From positions 62,001-126,000 of the forward strand of contig JAVKOQ010000139.1 in the NCBI GenBank assembly GCA_031835245.1: DNA of 64,000 nt, in the 5' to 3' direction. Positions within the stretch are counted from its first letter, which is position 1, and every line of letters begins with the position of its first letter. The notes beneath the pieces are model-generated. The model ran no database searches, was not told the origin of the DNA, and saw nothing but the letters and a program-made list of their open reading frames with translations. Of the stretch, positions 21,108 through 31,131 are shown piece by piece. The stretch is from Balamuthia mandrillaris. Its lineage: Eukaryota; Discosea; Longamoebia; Balamuthiidae. The translations under genes were made by a program, and so were the position numbers.

Positions 21108-21273
21108 CAGCACGCGCAGAGAGCACGTTGCATTCATTCCTCTAATGAAATGGAAACCGACAGGCCAGAGATTTCCCTCGTTGGCCGGTGATTTCATAGG
21201 CCACGAGGGGTTTACTGTCCACCACAAAAATAAGTTGGAAGGATTTTCTCTCTGAGTAACAGTGTGACGAAGA

Positions 21274-21411
21274 TTCGTATCTCTGGGAAGCTGGCCTTTT
21301 CTCTTCCTATGACGCTCCCAACAGCTTCATCTTTTTCCATATTTCCAAATCTTGTTTGGAGTCGAAGAGGATGACTTTGAAATGACAGTCTTTGCAGCCA
21401 CTTTACGTGGG
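21274..21411. pseudogene. Scrambled fragment of the neighbouring type I membrane-protein gene
   Basis: Positions 21278-21328 match the reverse complement of 25144-25196 almost base for base (GGAAGCTGGCCTTTTCTCTT and onward), and 21330-21411 match 25040-25118 in the same orientation, with a few substitutions. In the intact gene the two pieces lie in the opposite relative orientation. The fragment is therefore a partial copy of that gene with one part inverted. No start, stop or complete domain remains. Confidence 0.85.
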
Positions 21412-22141
21412 TCGCGAAGGCACGAAAGAGCAAACTATTTTTGTAGACTTCGACAAATACTAATATTTTTATTGTGTTCTTGCTGGAAATTTCTTAGAAA
21501 TGAGATTTTCCCACAACATCGATTCGAGTACAGTAACAATCTTTCTCCTACAAAACCTGCGGCCAGCCAGTACCCCACCCGCCCCACAGCTCCGCAGCAA
21601 CTAACCACCTTATAGGAAGGCAACAAGACAACACACCACAACGCATAACAATCCACAGCGACCCATGCCCAACAAAGACACCCAAATACACCAAACCGGC
21701 CCAACGGAAAAGCAATAAGGCTATTTTGAACTGAACTGAGTACAATGTTTACATTCTTCGGATTTTTCATGTTTGGTGGCCTTAACGCGTTTGTTTTTCC
21801 TTGTTATACTTGACCGAGACCGACGGCGCTATCTTTGCACGGGCAGCTTGTCCTCCAGCTCCAAACGCTTTGTGCGGCATAGCAGAAGAAAACGGCCAGG
21901 CGGCAAGCTCTGCTGCGGTTGTGTAGGCATGCCCCAGCTCATAGCCCCACCCCAAATAGAGGCGCAGAAGGAAGGAGGAATCCGCCAGCAGGAAGACGAG
22001 TTCCTTTTCCACCGTGCGTTTTTTCATTTGTGAGGAGAAGTCAGAGAGGAGCAGGGCAACGTTCTTTCATTTTTTTTATTTAACTTTTTTTACACCAGAT
22101 CTTTTCTTTCCGTCGTTCGTTTGCCATTGTGGCTTTCATCT

Positions 22142-23650
22142 TCAACTTGGAGTATTGTGAACCACCATTTGTTCAACCACGACCATCACTTCAGAGGGCA
22201 GCAACGCCAAGTATGAATCTTTGCCACAGTCCCTCAACCGCCACGCATGCTCCACCCGCTGCCTTCTCGCCTCCTTTCTCAGCTCCTCCATCTCCACATC
22301 GCACCGGTGATGCACGTCCACGGCAAAGCAAGCCATCCAAACGGTGAATATGATCGAGCCAACGACGAAGAGGCAGAAGAGGACGCCTCCGATGGTGCCC
22401 ACTCCGGCCCCAAAGTCGATGAGGGCTTCCTCCCGCTCGTTCTCAAATTGCTCTTCGGTGTACAGGGTGAGCAGCACCACCTCGTCGGCGATGCGCCCTC
22501 CGTTGGCGCGCACCGTGTCACGCAGGCGAGTGAGAGTCATGTCGAACTCGCTTACATCGAGGAGATGGTTCTGGAAGAACATATCGGCACGAAGCCCCAC
22601 CAGACCTTCAAGACCAACGGAAGGACCCTCATCATAACCGGAAGAAGAAGAAAAAGAAGAAGAAGAACAAGAAGAAGTAACAGAAGAGGGAGATGGAAGT
22701 AATACTCTGGCGACATTCTCGAAGCATCGATCTTCGGCGGCCAGCACGGCATCGTAGCAATCGTCGCTGTCATCATAGTCGTAGTAGAACGACCGGTATC
22801 TACACGCGATGGCGCTGTCGATGAGGACCGAACGTGCGGGAGAGAAAGGGTCCGCGTAGGAGCACCCTCCAGTGGCCACCACCGGGAACACGCAGTAGAT
22901 GAGGTCATCCTGCCCACTGGTGTCCAACCGGATCTTCTCGCCGTAGATCCCTTCCTCCAGGGGCGGGAGGTACGCTCCCTCCCCAAAGAAATAGACGTAC
23001 TCGTGGGGGTCCACCTCCCCGCCCAAGGACCCCGGCGTCAGAGGATCCACCCAGTCGAAGGCCTCGATGCGGACGGCGTTGAGGTTGCTGACGGGGCTCC
23101 AAACGGCGAAGCCGACGAGGGCGGTCAGGAGTGCCGCGATGGCGACAAAGGTTCCCACCAAGAGGGCGGGCTTAAGCAAGGGCACCCGTTGTTGCCACGT
23201 CTTGCTGTTGAGGTACACCACGAGGAGGAAGACGTGGAGGAGGACCCAGGCGGCCACGTAAAGGCCTATCACAAAGACAAAGACGAGGGTGCCGTAGGCC
23301 CGGTCGTAGGCCACGATGAGGGTGGCGCAGAGCAGGCCCACGATGGCGATGTTGAGGCAGGTGAGGAGGAGGAGGAAGGCGAAGGCCAGCAGGTTGGTCT
23401 TGGGTTTCTTCCGCGTTCGCACGGTGCGAGGGATCTTGTCCTCTTCCATCTCCACTCGGACTTGGCGTCGTGCTTGGTTTGCTGTGCCTCGTTGTGGTTG
23501 TTGTACCGTTTCTTCCTCTTCCTCCTCTGAAGAGGAGGCCTCCGACCGAGAGGAGGAAGAAGCAGAGGAAAGGGAGGACGCAGAAGAGGCGGTGGAAGAA
23601 GCGGAAGACGTGGAAGAAGCAGCAGAGGAAAGGGAGGAAGCAGAAGACAT
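22142..23650 (-). CDS. Four-helix membrane protein, copy B
   Basis: Single exon, 502 aa from the ATG at 23650. Same architecture as copy A. It differs by a longer Ser/Ala head, a shorter Ser tract in the loop, and scattered replacements (QRVPLLKPALLVG for RRVPLLQPAIRTG; LDTSGQDD for WDTITKRDD). All helices and loop Cys are kept; one extra Cys follows helix 4 (HHRCD for HHRDD). Both copies are open throughout, so both may be active. Function unknown; the surface-protein-like topology and recent amplification suggest a role in cell-surface interaction, which is only inference. Confidence 0.85.
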   Translation of the reverse strand: MSSASSLSSAASSTSSASSTASSASSLSSASSSSRSEASSSEEEEEETVQQPQRGTANQARRQVRVEMEEDKIPRTVRTRKKPKTNLLAFAFLLLLTCLNIAIVGLLCATLIVAYDRAYGTLVFVFVIGLYVAAWVLLHVFLLVVYLNSKTWQQRVPLLKPALLVGTFVAIAALLTALVGFAVWSPVSNLNAVRIEAFDWVDPLTPGSLGGEVDPHEYVYFFGEGAYLPPLEEGIYGEKIRLDTSGQDDLIYCVFPVVATGGCSYADPFSPARSVLIDSAIACRYRSFYYDYDDSDDCYDAVLAAEDRCFENVARVLLPSPSSVTSSCSSSSFSSSSGYDEGPSVGLEGLVGLRADMFFQNHLLDVSEFDMTLTRLRDTVRANGGRIADEVVLLTLYTEEQFENEREEALIDFGAGVGTIGGVLFCLFVVGSIIFTVWMACFAVDVHHRCDVEMEELRKEARRQRVEHAWRLRDCGKDSYLALLPSEVMVVVEQMVVHNTPS

Positions 23651-23772
23651 GGGGAAGAAGAAGAAGCAGAGGAAGCCGAATGCTGAGGGAGGGGTTAAAC
23701 GCAAGGGGATGGGTTTAGTTTAGTTCTTTCTTCTTCTTTGTTTTTCTGCAAGCAATCTTGAATTCCTCTTAT

Positions 23773-23779
23773 TATATAA
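23773..23779 (-). promoter_or_regulatory. TATA box of copy B
   Basis: Minus-strand TATATAA about 125 bp before the start codon. Its sequence and spacing differ from copy A, showing promoter divergence just beyond the coding region. Confidence 0.4.
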
Positions 23780-23934
23780 GAGGCATTAGAGCACATTACA
23801 TTCATTTGTTCCAATCAAAATTAAATTATTCGAAATTCCGCTAAAACACTCACAGATTTTTTGTGGACACAGTTTTTAAATTTTTGATTGGAACTTTGAT
23901 TCAACACCGATTCTCTGCATTTTCTTTGCTTCAC

Positions 23935-24160
23935 TCTCTCTCTCTCTCTTCTTCTTCTTGTTGTTCTTGTTCTTCTTGTTCTTCTTCTTCTTCTTCTTCT
24001 TGTTCTTCTTCTTCTTCTTTTCTTCTTCTTCTTCTTCTCCTCCTTCTTCTTCTTCTTCTTGTTCTTCTCCTTCTTCTTCTTCTTCTTCTTGTTCTTCTTC
24101 TTCTTCTTCTTCTTCTTCTTCTTCTTCTTCTTCTTCTTCTTCTCTCTCTCTCTCTCTCTC
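23935..24160. repeat. (CT)n / (CTT)n microsatellite
   Basis: About 225 bp of CT then CTT units with GTT interruptions, ending again in CT. It is the one large pyrimidine array lying between genes rather than inside a transcript on its own strand; both flanking genes are on the minus strand. Confidence 0.9.
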
Positions 24161-24275
24161 CTACCCTCTCTTTATTTTCGCTCTATAAGTTAGGAGGATA
24201 TCGATATGGCCATTTTTTAGCTGGCCCTTTCTATTGTTGGGCAGCATGTAAACGGGAAACAAAGACATAGCCATA

Positions 24276-25322
24276 CTAAAAGGCGTGATAGCGATGCGGT
24301 TGGTGTCGCAGGCGAAGAATGAGCAAGACCACAGAGGAGACCAGCGCAACAGCAGCTACCAAGGCCAAAACACCAATGATGACAAGGTATGTCTTTTCTT
24401 TAGTCCATCCCCCGGAGCTTTCGTTCTCGTGGGGTGCCGTTCCGTTGTGGTGTTGGTAGAAGTAAAAGCATGACGGGTGTGCTGTAGTTTATTGTTTGTG
24501 TTAATGTACGTAAAGTAGTTGTTAGAGAACACAGCGAGGACAAAGAAGCAAAGATGGCAAACCTGGAGAGTCAGCCTGACAATGAATGTTGAGGTCGGTG
24601 GTGTAGTTGTCGCGGCGAAACACCAAGCCGTCGCATCTCACTCCGCTCACCGTATCCAGCTCCATCGTCCAATTGTAGTGAAGCTCTGCTTGGAAGGTCT
24701 TCAAGACTTGGTCGATTTCCCCTGTGAACTCCAGGTCTTTCCCCGCTTGAGAACAGTTGACTTGAAGAGGGAGGGTAGGGCAGATCGAGGCCTCTTCGCT
24801 TGGCTGAAAGCCCACCAAAGAGAAGCTGGTGGGAGAGCCTCCTTCGCTGCCGCAAACGGAGGGCACCGTGGCGTTCGATGTCGCATTTGCTTCCCAACGG
24901 AAGTTCGGGATCGGCGGGTGGGAGAAGGTCTTCAAAGCAACGGCAAAGTAGTTGACCCCGACGGTGATGTTCAGCTGCGTGCGCCAGTTCACAAAGACTC
25001 CCAGCGTGTATTTTAGCAACGCATCCTGGACGATGCCGGTCTTTTTCCATACTTCCAAATCTTGCTTGGAGTCGAAAAGGATGACCTCAAAATGACAGTC
25101 TTCGCAGCTTACGTTGGTCGGAATGCCCGGCGTTGCTAACACGAAGCTGTTGGGAGCGTCATAGGAAGAGAAAAGGCCAGCTTCCCAGACGCGAATGGTG
25201 TTCGGCTCAAACGTGAAGGTTTCGTTCATTTGCCAGAGCAGATGCCGGGGCTCCGCTGCAACGGAAGCGCTCCAGAAAGCCACCAACAGCAGAGCGGAGA
25301 GGGACAGCGAAACAGCGCGCAT
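24276..25322 (-). CDS. Type I membrane glycoprotein of unknown family
   Basis: Exons (minus) 25322-24563 and 24481-24276 give 321 aa. A signal peptide (MRAVSLSLSALLLVAFWSA) opens the protein; the ATG at 25322 is the first in frame. The ectodomain has several N-glycosylation sequons (NET, NVS, NIT, NAT, NCS, NWT, NYT) and paired Cys (CEDC, plus four near the intron). The second exon supplies a membrane helix (YLVIIGVLALVAAVALV and onward) and a short basic tail RLRHQPHRYHAF. No known domain is recognised. A partial rearranged copy lies at 21274-21411. The layout resembles the gene at 31612-33003, but I cannot show homology. Confidence 0.8.
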
Positions 25323-25569
25323 GGTCTTCCGGTGTTGTTGCCTTTGTTTTCGGAATATACGAGTTATCACACTGTTTCCCGAGAGAAAGTGTTTCCAACC
25401 TATCTTAATGAGGGTGGACAGCAAAACGAAAACTCCTCATGGCCTCTCTGAAATCACCTAGAATCCTCCCTGTGGTTCCCTCATTGGTGCACGTGGTCAC
25501 GTGGTAGCTCAAGAGCGTAGCTCTCTGTAAACGGCCCTATATTGCACCGGGTAATGATTTCGTGTCGAC

Positions 25570-26431
25570 ATGAAAAAACGGAGAAGGAAAAAAGAAAGAA
25601 AAGAGAAAAGAAGAATGGAGAGAACGAGCAACGGCGGCGGCTGGGAGAGGAGACGGAACGGCGGCAACAACAACCGCCACGGCAACGGCTTTCAAAACAA
25701 CAACAGGGGCTTCAAGCAGCAGCGACATCGACAAAACTCAAACTCCTTTCAGCAGCACAAGAGAAAATGGGAAGACCGACACGATAACAGCAACGGAGGC
25801 GGCGGAGGGAGAGGGCCACTCCTTTGTCATCGGTGCGGTGAACCGGGACATCGCAAACAGGACTGCACCACTTCCACCCAACAAGTAATGGAATACCATC
25901 GAGAAAAGAAAAAAGACTTGATCTGCTTCGCCTGTCGAAAGGTTTTACTTTCTTGTTCTTCTTCTTTCTTCTTTCTTCTTGTCTTGTTCTTCTTGTTCTT
26001 CTTCTTCTTCTTCTTCTTGTCTTGTTCTTCTTGTTCTTCTTCTTCTTCTTCTTCTTGTCTTGTTCTTCTTCTTCTTCTCCTTCTTTTTAACTTTTTTTTA
26101 AAACAAAAGAAAGGACACAACGTTCAAGATTGTCCGGAGAGTCAAGTGAACACGGTGGAAGGGCAGGGCCAGCCTCGCAAACGGCTTTGCTTCAACTGCG
26201 GCAAAGTCGGTCACACCCTCAAACAGTGTCGCTCTCCCATGCAAGAAGGTTTTCTTTCCTTCCTCTTCTCGTTTCTCTCTTCTCCTCGCTCGGTCTCGCT
26301 CTCTTCTCTTTGGTCGTTCTCTCTGGCCATGCTCTTCTTGCTGTTCACTGCTCTCTTCTCGTCACCGTTTTCTTGTCTTCTCATCTCTCGTCGTTCTCTT
26401 CTCTCGTTCTCCTCTGCTTCCTTCTCTTTGC

Positions 26432-26471
<40 letters not shown>

Positions 26472-26906
26472 AACAAAGGTGGCGTCAAGTTTGCGACCTG
26501 CTTCATCTGCAACGAGCAAGGGCACCTCTCCTCCAAGTGCCCCAAAAACGAGAAAGGGCTCTACCCCAACGGCGGTTGCTGCAAAGCCTGCGGCGCGGTC
26601 GACCACCTCTTTCGCGACTGCCCCAACAAGCATCAGCTCTCCCTGGGCGGGGCAACGGCGGTGAGGAGCAGGAAGCAGGAAGCCAGCGAGGAGGCCAACG
26701 TCGAGGAAGAGGACGAGTTTTACTTGCAACCCGCAGAGGTGGAGGACGTGGTGGAAGAGAGCTCTGGCCAGAGCTCGAGAAAGAAGAAAAAGAGAAAAGT
26801 AACAGATGAACAAGAAGAAGTGAAACAGAAAGAAGGAGAGGCAACAACAACAACGATAGCAAAGAAGAATAATCCACAAGCCAAAAAGAAAGTTGTTATG
26901 TTTTAA
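25570..26906 (+). CDS. ZCCHC9: ZCCHC9-like zinc-knuckle RNA-binding protein
   Basis: Exons 25570-25941, 26110-26248 and 26479-26906 give 312 aa. After a basic, Asn/Gly-rich head come CCHC knuckles: CHRCGEPGHRKQDC, CFACRK joined to KGHNVQDC, CFNCGKVGHTLKQC, CFICNEQGHLSSKC and CKACGAVDHLFRDC. The spacing and the linker KNEKGLYPNGG before the last knuckle match ZCCHC9, a nuclear/nucleolar protein tied to pre-ribosome processing. The second knuckle is split by intron 1, whose join is confirmed by phase. The tail is Lys/Glu-rich with a likely nuclear localisation signal and ends VVMF. A GTCGAC palindrome touches the start codon. Confidence 0.9.
25945..26090 (+). repeat. (CTT)n-rich intron
   Basis: Degenerate CTT/TTGTTCTT array filling intron 1 of the ZCCHC9-like gene, pyrimidines on the coding strand. 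Confidence 0.85.
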
Positions 26907-26925
26907 ACAATAAAACAAAACAATA

Positions 26926-26926
26926 A

Positions 26927-27020
<94 letters not shown>
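26926..27020. repeat. (TAA)n microsatellite, about 31 units
   Basis: Uninterrupted ATA/TAA trinucleotide array between the convergent ZCCHC9-like and kinase genes. Likely highly length-variable and useful as a strain marker. Confidence 0.95.
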
Positions 27021-27113
27021 GATAGTTAAAAAACAAACAAAAAAAAAACAAAAAGAAAAGAAATGGAAGACGACCTATATTTGTCTCCTGTTTCTTTTTC
27101 TTTTTTCCTTCGC

Positions 27114-30100
27114 TCACTCTTTCTTCAGCGTTGGCGACTTCTTTCTTCCCTTCTCTTTCTTTGTGGTTGGTGTGGTGGCGTCGCCTTTTTCTTTCTTTGT
27201 GCTCTTCTTCGAGGCCTCTCCTGATAGTACACTGTTCTTCCGGCTTGTTTTCTTTCTCTCTCCGCCGCCACCACTATTTGTTGTTGTCGTTGTTGTTGGT
27301 GATGAAGTCGCTCCGCTCGTCGGCTTTTTCAACGATGATTTCGCTGCTGAGCTGCTGCCTTTCTTTTTCTTTTTGGTGCCCTCCCCTCCTTTATCTTTCT
27401 CCTTTGCTTTTTTGACCGTCTCTCCACTTTTGTCTGTATGGTTGTGATGAGAAGGAGGGGAAGGAGAGGAGGGAGTAGAAGAAGAATTGGAAGGTTCGTT
27501 CTCCGGTTCTTGCTCGCTAGCTGCGCCGTCGGCGGTGCTAGCATCCGAAGAGTCTGTTCTATCTCTCGAAGAAGTCGTCGCTGAACGTGGTGACGCCCGT
27601 TCCTCGTTTCCACTTGTCGTTTGTTCCGTTTTTGTTGTTGTTGAAGAAGTTGGAGAAGTCGTAGCAGTAGAAGAGGAAGGAGAAGCTGCATTTCCACCAG
27701 AATCAGAGACTGCAACATCTCCTCCCGGAAAAGGCACCGCGCGAAGCACATCCCAAGCTTCCTTGTTGCCCTCATACTCCTGCCTCAGGGCCACCAACCC
27801 CTCGGCTACCTGCAGACAGTCGGGCCTGTTGTCCGGCTCCGCGTCCCAGCAGCGACGAATGAGGTCGGCGTAGGAGGGAGGACAGTTGGGAGGGATGGTT
27901 GGGCGAAGTCCCTTTTTGGCTGTTTGGATGATGATCTGAAAGTCAAAGACCAAGTGCTTGTACTCGCCGTAGGGGCGGTCGTACTCCCCTTTGATGCACT
28001 TGACCATTAGCTCCCAGAGGATCACACCCACACTGTATATGTCTGATTTGGCTGAGAACCTGTTCGATTTTTTTTAAAAAAATCGCGAAGTTAAAAGAGA
28101 GGAACGAAAAGAGATGAAAAAATAAATAAATAAAAAGAGAATGGAGAGAAGTTTAACCTTTCACCAAAATAAACTTCCGGAGCGCAGTATGCAAACGTTC
28201 CTCGCAATTTGCCCAGAGTGGAGAGATTGCCTTGATCCGTGTAACGAGAAAGGCCAAAATCGCAAACTTTAACGTTCCAATTATCGTCCACCTGTTATTT
28301 ATTGTTAAACAGAAACAAAAAAGAAGAAGAAGAACAGTAAAGCAAAGAAAAATGGAAAAGAAAGCTTAAAATGAGAAAAGAAAAGAAAAGAGAAAAGAAA
28401 GAAAAAAAAGAAATATTGACCAAAAGATTTAGACTTTTAAGATCTCTGTGCACGATCTGTGGTTTCCACGAATGAAGACAGTTGATGCCGCGCATCATTC
28501 CATCGGCAATATGGAAGAGGAGAGGCCAATCGATGCTGGTGTTCTTGGAGCTAAGCACATGGTAGAGACTTCCTCTAGCGCAATACTCCATTACTATGCA
28601 GATCTTTGGCTCCAAGCATGTGCCGTAAAAGTATACTACATCTGTTGACCGCAAAGAACTGTTTGTTTTTTGAGAATAAACATAAGATAAATATAAGATA
28701 AAAAAAAAGAAATGAGAAAAGAAAAACAAACCCCATGATGTCCAGTTCTTTTTTGAAGTTCTCGATTTGTTTGGGCTCCATCACCGGCCGAAGCACCTTG
28801 ACGGCCACTTCTTGTCCACGATAAGTCCCCTTGAAGACCTGGGCGGAGGTTCCCACTCCCAAAAGATCTCCAAAGACGAGCTCCTTGCCATCGATGCTCC
28901 AGCTGGCTCCTTGGAAGAGACTCTTGGTTGCGCTGCTGGGTTCCTCATTCTCCTCGTTGTTGGCGGTGGAGGGGGTGGCATCGGGAGCGGCCGAGGCGGC
29001 CAACACAGCCGCCGTCACTTTTGCAGCCTCTTGCTCCAATGTTGCTTCTCCCTCCGAAGAAGCGGCAGTCGAACCCGCTGTTTGTATTGGTTTCAAAAAG
29101 AGTGAGACAAGGGCGGAAGAGAAAAAGAGAGCATGAGAGAAGAAAACTTACATTCGGAGGAATGGCTTTCATCTTCTGAGCTAGAATCGACTTTAGTGAC
29201 TTTGCCCAAGTTTTTGTGTTTCACGGGAAAATGACCGCAGCTTTGGCAAGGACCTCCTCTTTCGGAATCCTCGGGGTCGTACACTTTACACTTGCAAGGA
29301 GCCTCACAGGCTCCACGTTTTATTCCAAAGGCAACACCATATTTAGTCTATATGATTAAGTCCGTTAATATAGAAAAGAGAAGCAGCAAGAAAGAAAGAA
29401 TGAGAAAAAAAAAGAGTACCTGTCCAGAAGCATTTCCATCTAAGGATTTGCTCGCTTTTCGTCTTCCAGCAGAGGATGATTTTTTCTTTTTGGTGTTTGA
29501 AGCGGCTGCTTTCTTTAAGATCTCGTAGACTTCCATCTGGTTGGAAGCTTTGGCAACTTCCAGGCAGGTTCCATAGGAACCTTCTACGGAGGGATCTGCC
29601 CCTTGCTTCAACAGCATGTTGACCACATCAATATGCCCTATTCGCGCAGCAAAATGGAGACTCGTCTCTCCCGATCTATAATAAAGGAGAAAGGGAAATG
29701 CGTTTAGAAACATTCAGCACATGGAGAAGAAAGGATTGAGAGAGAGAGAGAGAGAGAGAGAGCATACTTTGCGACTTTGTTTACGTCCGCTCCATGTTTC
29801 AACAAGAACTCCACATTCTCCTTCCTGCCCCTAAAGCAGGCATTATGCAAAGGCGTCTCCCCATAGTTTGTCTGACAGTCCACTTGACAGCCCTTCTGCA
29901 CCAAACTCTCCAGCACGGAGAGGCCGAGCTTGGGGTCGGCGTCACAAAAGTGCTTGACGAGGTAGTGCAGTGGGGTGGTGCCGGTGCTGGTGGTGGCCGA
30001 CGCGTCCGCCCCTTTCTCGATGAGGAGCTTGCTGATGGCAAACTCGCCCGAGTTGGCGGCGCTGTGCAGCGGCGTCCAGCCGTTCTTGTCCTCCACGTTG

Positions 30101-30282
30101 ACGTCCGCCCCCTTTTGGAGGAGGAGGGCCACCACCTCGGCGTAGCCCGAGTAGCAGGCCAGGTGGAGGGCCGTCTGCTCGTAGCCGTCTTTCTTGTTTA
30201 TGGTGCCCTTGCCCTCTTTTTTAAGGATCTTGGCCACCGCGTCTCTGTCGTTCTTTTTCACTGCCGCGTGAAGCGTTGTCAT
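27114..30282 (-). CDS. Ankyrin-repeat TKL protein kinase
   Basis: Exons (minus) 30282-29768, 29675-29420, 29347-29152, 29077-28732, 28658-28421, 28291-28158 and 28059-27114 give 876 aa. Residues 1-250 are six or more ankyrin repeats (e.g. GWTPLHSAANSGEF, GETPLHNACFRGRKENVEFL). A Cys/His segment follows at about 258-300 (CEAPCKC, then PCQSCGHFPVKH), a possible zinc site. The kinase domain (about 365-660) has the Gly loop GVGTSAQVFKG, VAVK lysine, HRDLKSLNLL, CDFGLSR and YCAPEVYF, fitting the tyrosine kinase-like group common in amoebae. All catalytic residues are present, so it should be active. The C-terminus is a Ser/Thr/Lys-rich tail. Confidence 0.9.
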
Positions 30283-31131
30283 TTTGCGTTGTTTGTTGTG
30301 GTAGTCGTCGTCGTCGTCTTATATATTTGTTTCTGTCTCGCTAACGTTAACGCTTCTTTGCTTTCTCTCGTTCTTTTGTTGTTCGCCTCTTTGCTTCGCA
30401 AGTGTAGCAGAAGAAGAGTGAAGGAGGGAAAAAATAAAATAAAAAACTTGGAGGGATGATGGTTCTTGCTACTACTGGAGACAGTCACGGCTTACAAACC
30501 CACACGCATCCCCCTGTTGGTTTCCCCCCCAAAACAAAAACGGGTTTTTTTTCCTAAGTTTGTGTTTCGCGGATGGAAGAAAAAGAAGAAGAAGCGCTAG
30601 ACAACAAAGAACAAGAGGAGAGGAGCGATCAAACCCACAAAAAAAAAATAGATAAATAAAAAATCCACAAAAAAAAAAGTGTAGCAGAGAGAAAGAGATA
30701 AATAGCGACAACACGCAGAGCAACTAACAAACAAAAAAATAAACCAACCTGCACAAGAAGAAAAACAGCACGAACGAAGAAGGATCAATCCAATCAACAA
30801 GCCACTACCACTGCCACCACTCACACACACCTGCCGAAGCTTGGTTTCTCTCTCTCTCTGCCCCCCGCGCTGGTGCTTTGGGTGCTTCTTCCCCCCAAAA
30901 ATTTGTTTGTTTTCTTCTTTTTCCTTCTTGGGGATCTATTTTTGGTCAATCTTTTCCTTTTGAAGGCTTTCGACCCTTTTATAGAGCTCTCTCGGTAAAA
31001 TTTAAGGTTAGGGTTCGGATAATTAGTTGGGTCAACCCTAGACCAGATATTTTGCCGATCTTCTCCCTCCAATCAAAAATCGAATATTTTTGGGCCAACC
31101 AACCAAAAATCATATCCTCGAGATCATCTAA
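30283..31131. other. Divergent intergenic region, kinase to ELF4-like gene
   Basis: About 850 bp with poly-A and (CA)-poor unique sequence, ending in the paired CCAATCAAAAATCG / CCAACCAAAAATCAT boxes just before the ELF4-like gene. No RNA gene recognised. Confidence 0.6.
31069..31113. promoter_or_regulatory. Paired CCAAY-type boxes of the ELF4-like gene
   Basis: CCAATCAAAAATCG (31069-31082) and CCAACCAAAAATCAT (31099-31113), 30 bp apart, repeat the pair found at 179-221. They end 18 bp before the start codon, so either the leader is very short or the boxes act at the transcription start. Confidence 0.45.

Larger units (their letters stand above)
19430..21150. repeat. Duplicated segment, left copy
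   Basis: Direct repeat of 22042-23815. It starts about 8 bp after the stop of the lectin gene (AGTCAGAGAGGAGCAG) and runs through the 3' region, the whole membrane-protein gene and part of its promoter (TTCTTCTTTGTTTTTCTG, and a diverged stretch around ATTACATTCATT). Boundaries at the right end are approximate. Confidence 0.9.
21012..22141. other. Spacer between the two duplicated genes
   Basis: Holds the promoter of copy A, a rearranged gene fragment (21274-21411), AT-rich sequence, a C/A-rich stretch at 21555-21705, and a GC-richer block at 21782-22027 that is open on the minus strand without a recognisable product or gene context. From 22042 the second duplicated unit begins. Confidence 0.6.
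22042..23815. repeat. Duplicated segment, right copy
   Basis: Partner of 19430-21150 in direct orientation, starting at the same AGTCAGAGAGGAGCAG sequence. It spans the second membrane-protein gene and its promoter. Differences are mainly single substitutions and length changes in Ser-codon tracts, so the duplication or a later gene conversion is recent. Confidence 0.9.
23651..24275. other. Promoter of copy B and 3' region of the next gene
   Basis: Contains the TATA box, two facing CCAATCAAAA boxes (23811-23820 and minus strand 23891-23881) and a long CT/CTT array (23935-24160). No gene is seen. Confidence 0.6.

Noticed and set aside
23651-23704. Longer N-terminus for membrane-protein copy B
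   Set aside because: The extension lacks an ATG and is not shared by copy A; both copies begin naturally at MSSASS.
25322-25424. Upstream extension of the type I glycoprotein to 25424
   Set aside because: It starts at TTG, not ATG, and would bury the signal peptide; the ATG at 25322 is preferred.
31010-31035. TTAGGGTTCGG as an interstitial telomere repeat or a tRNA T-arm
   Set aside because: Only one TTAGGG unit and no cloverleaf can be drawn around it.
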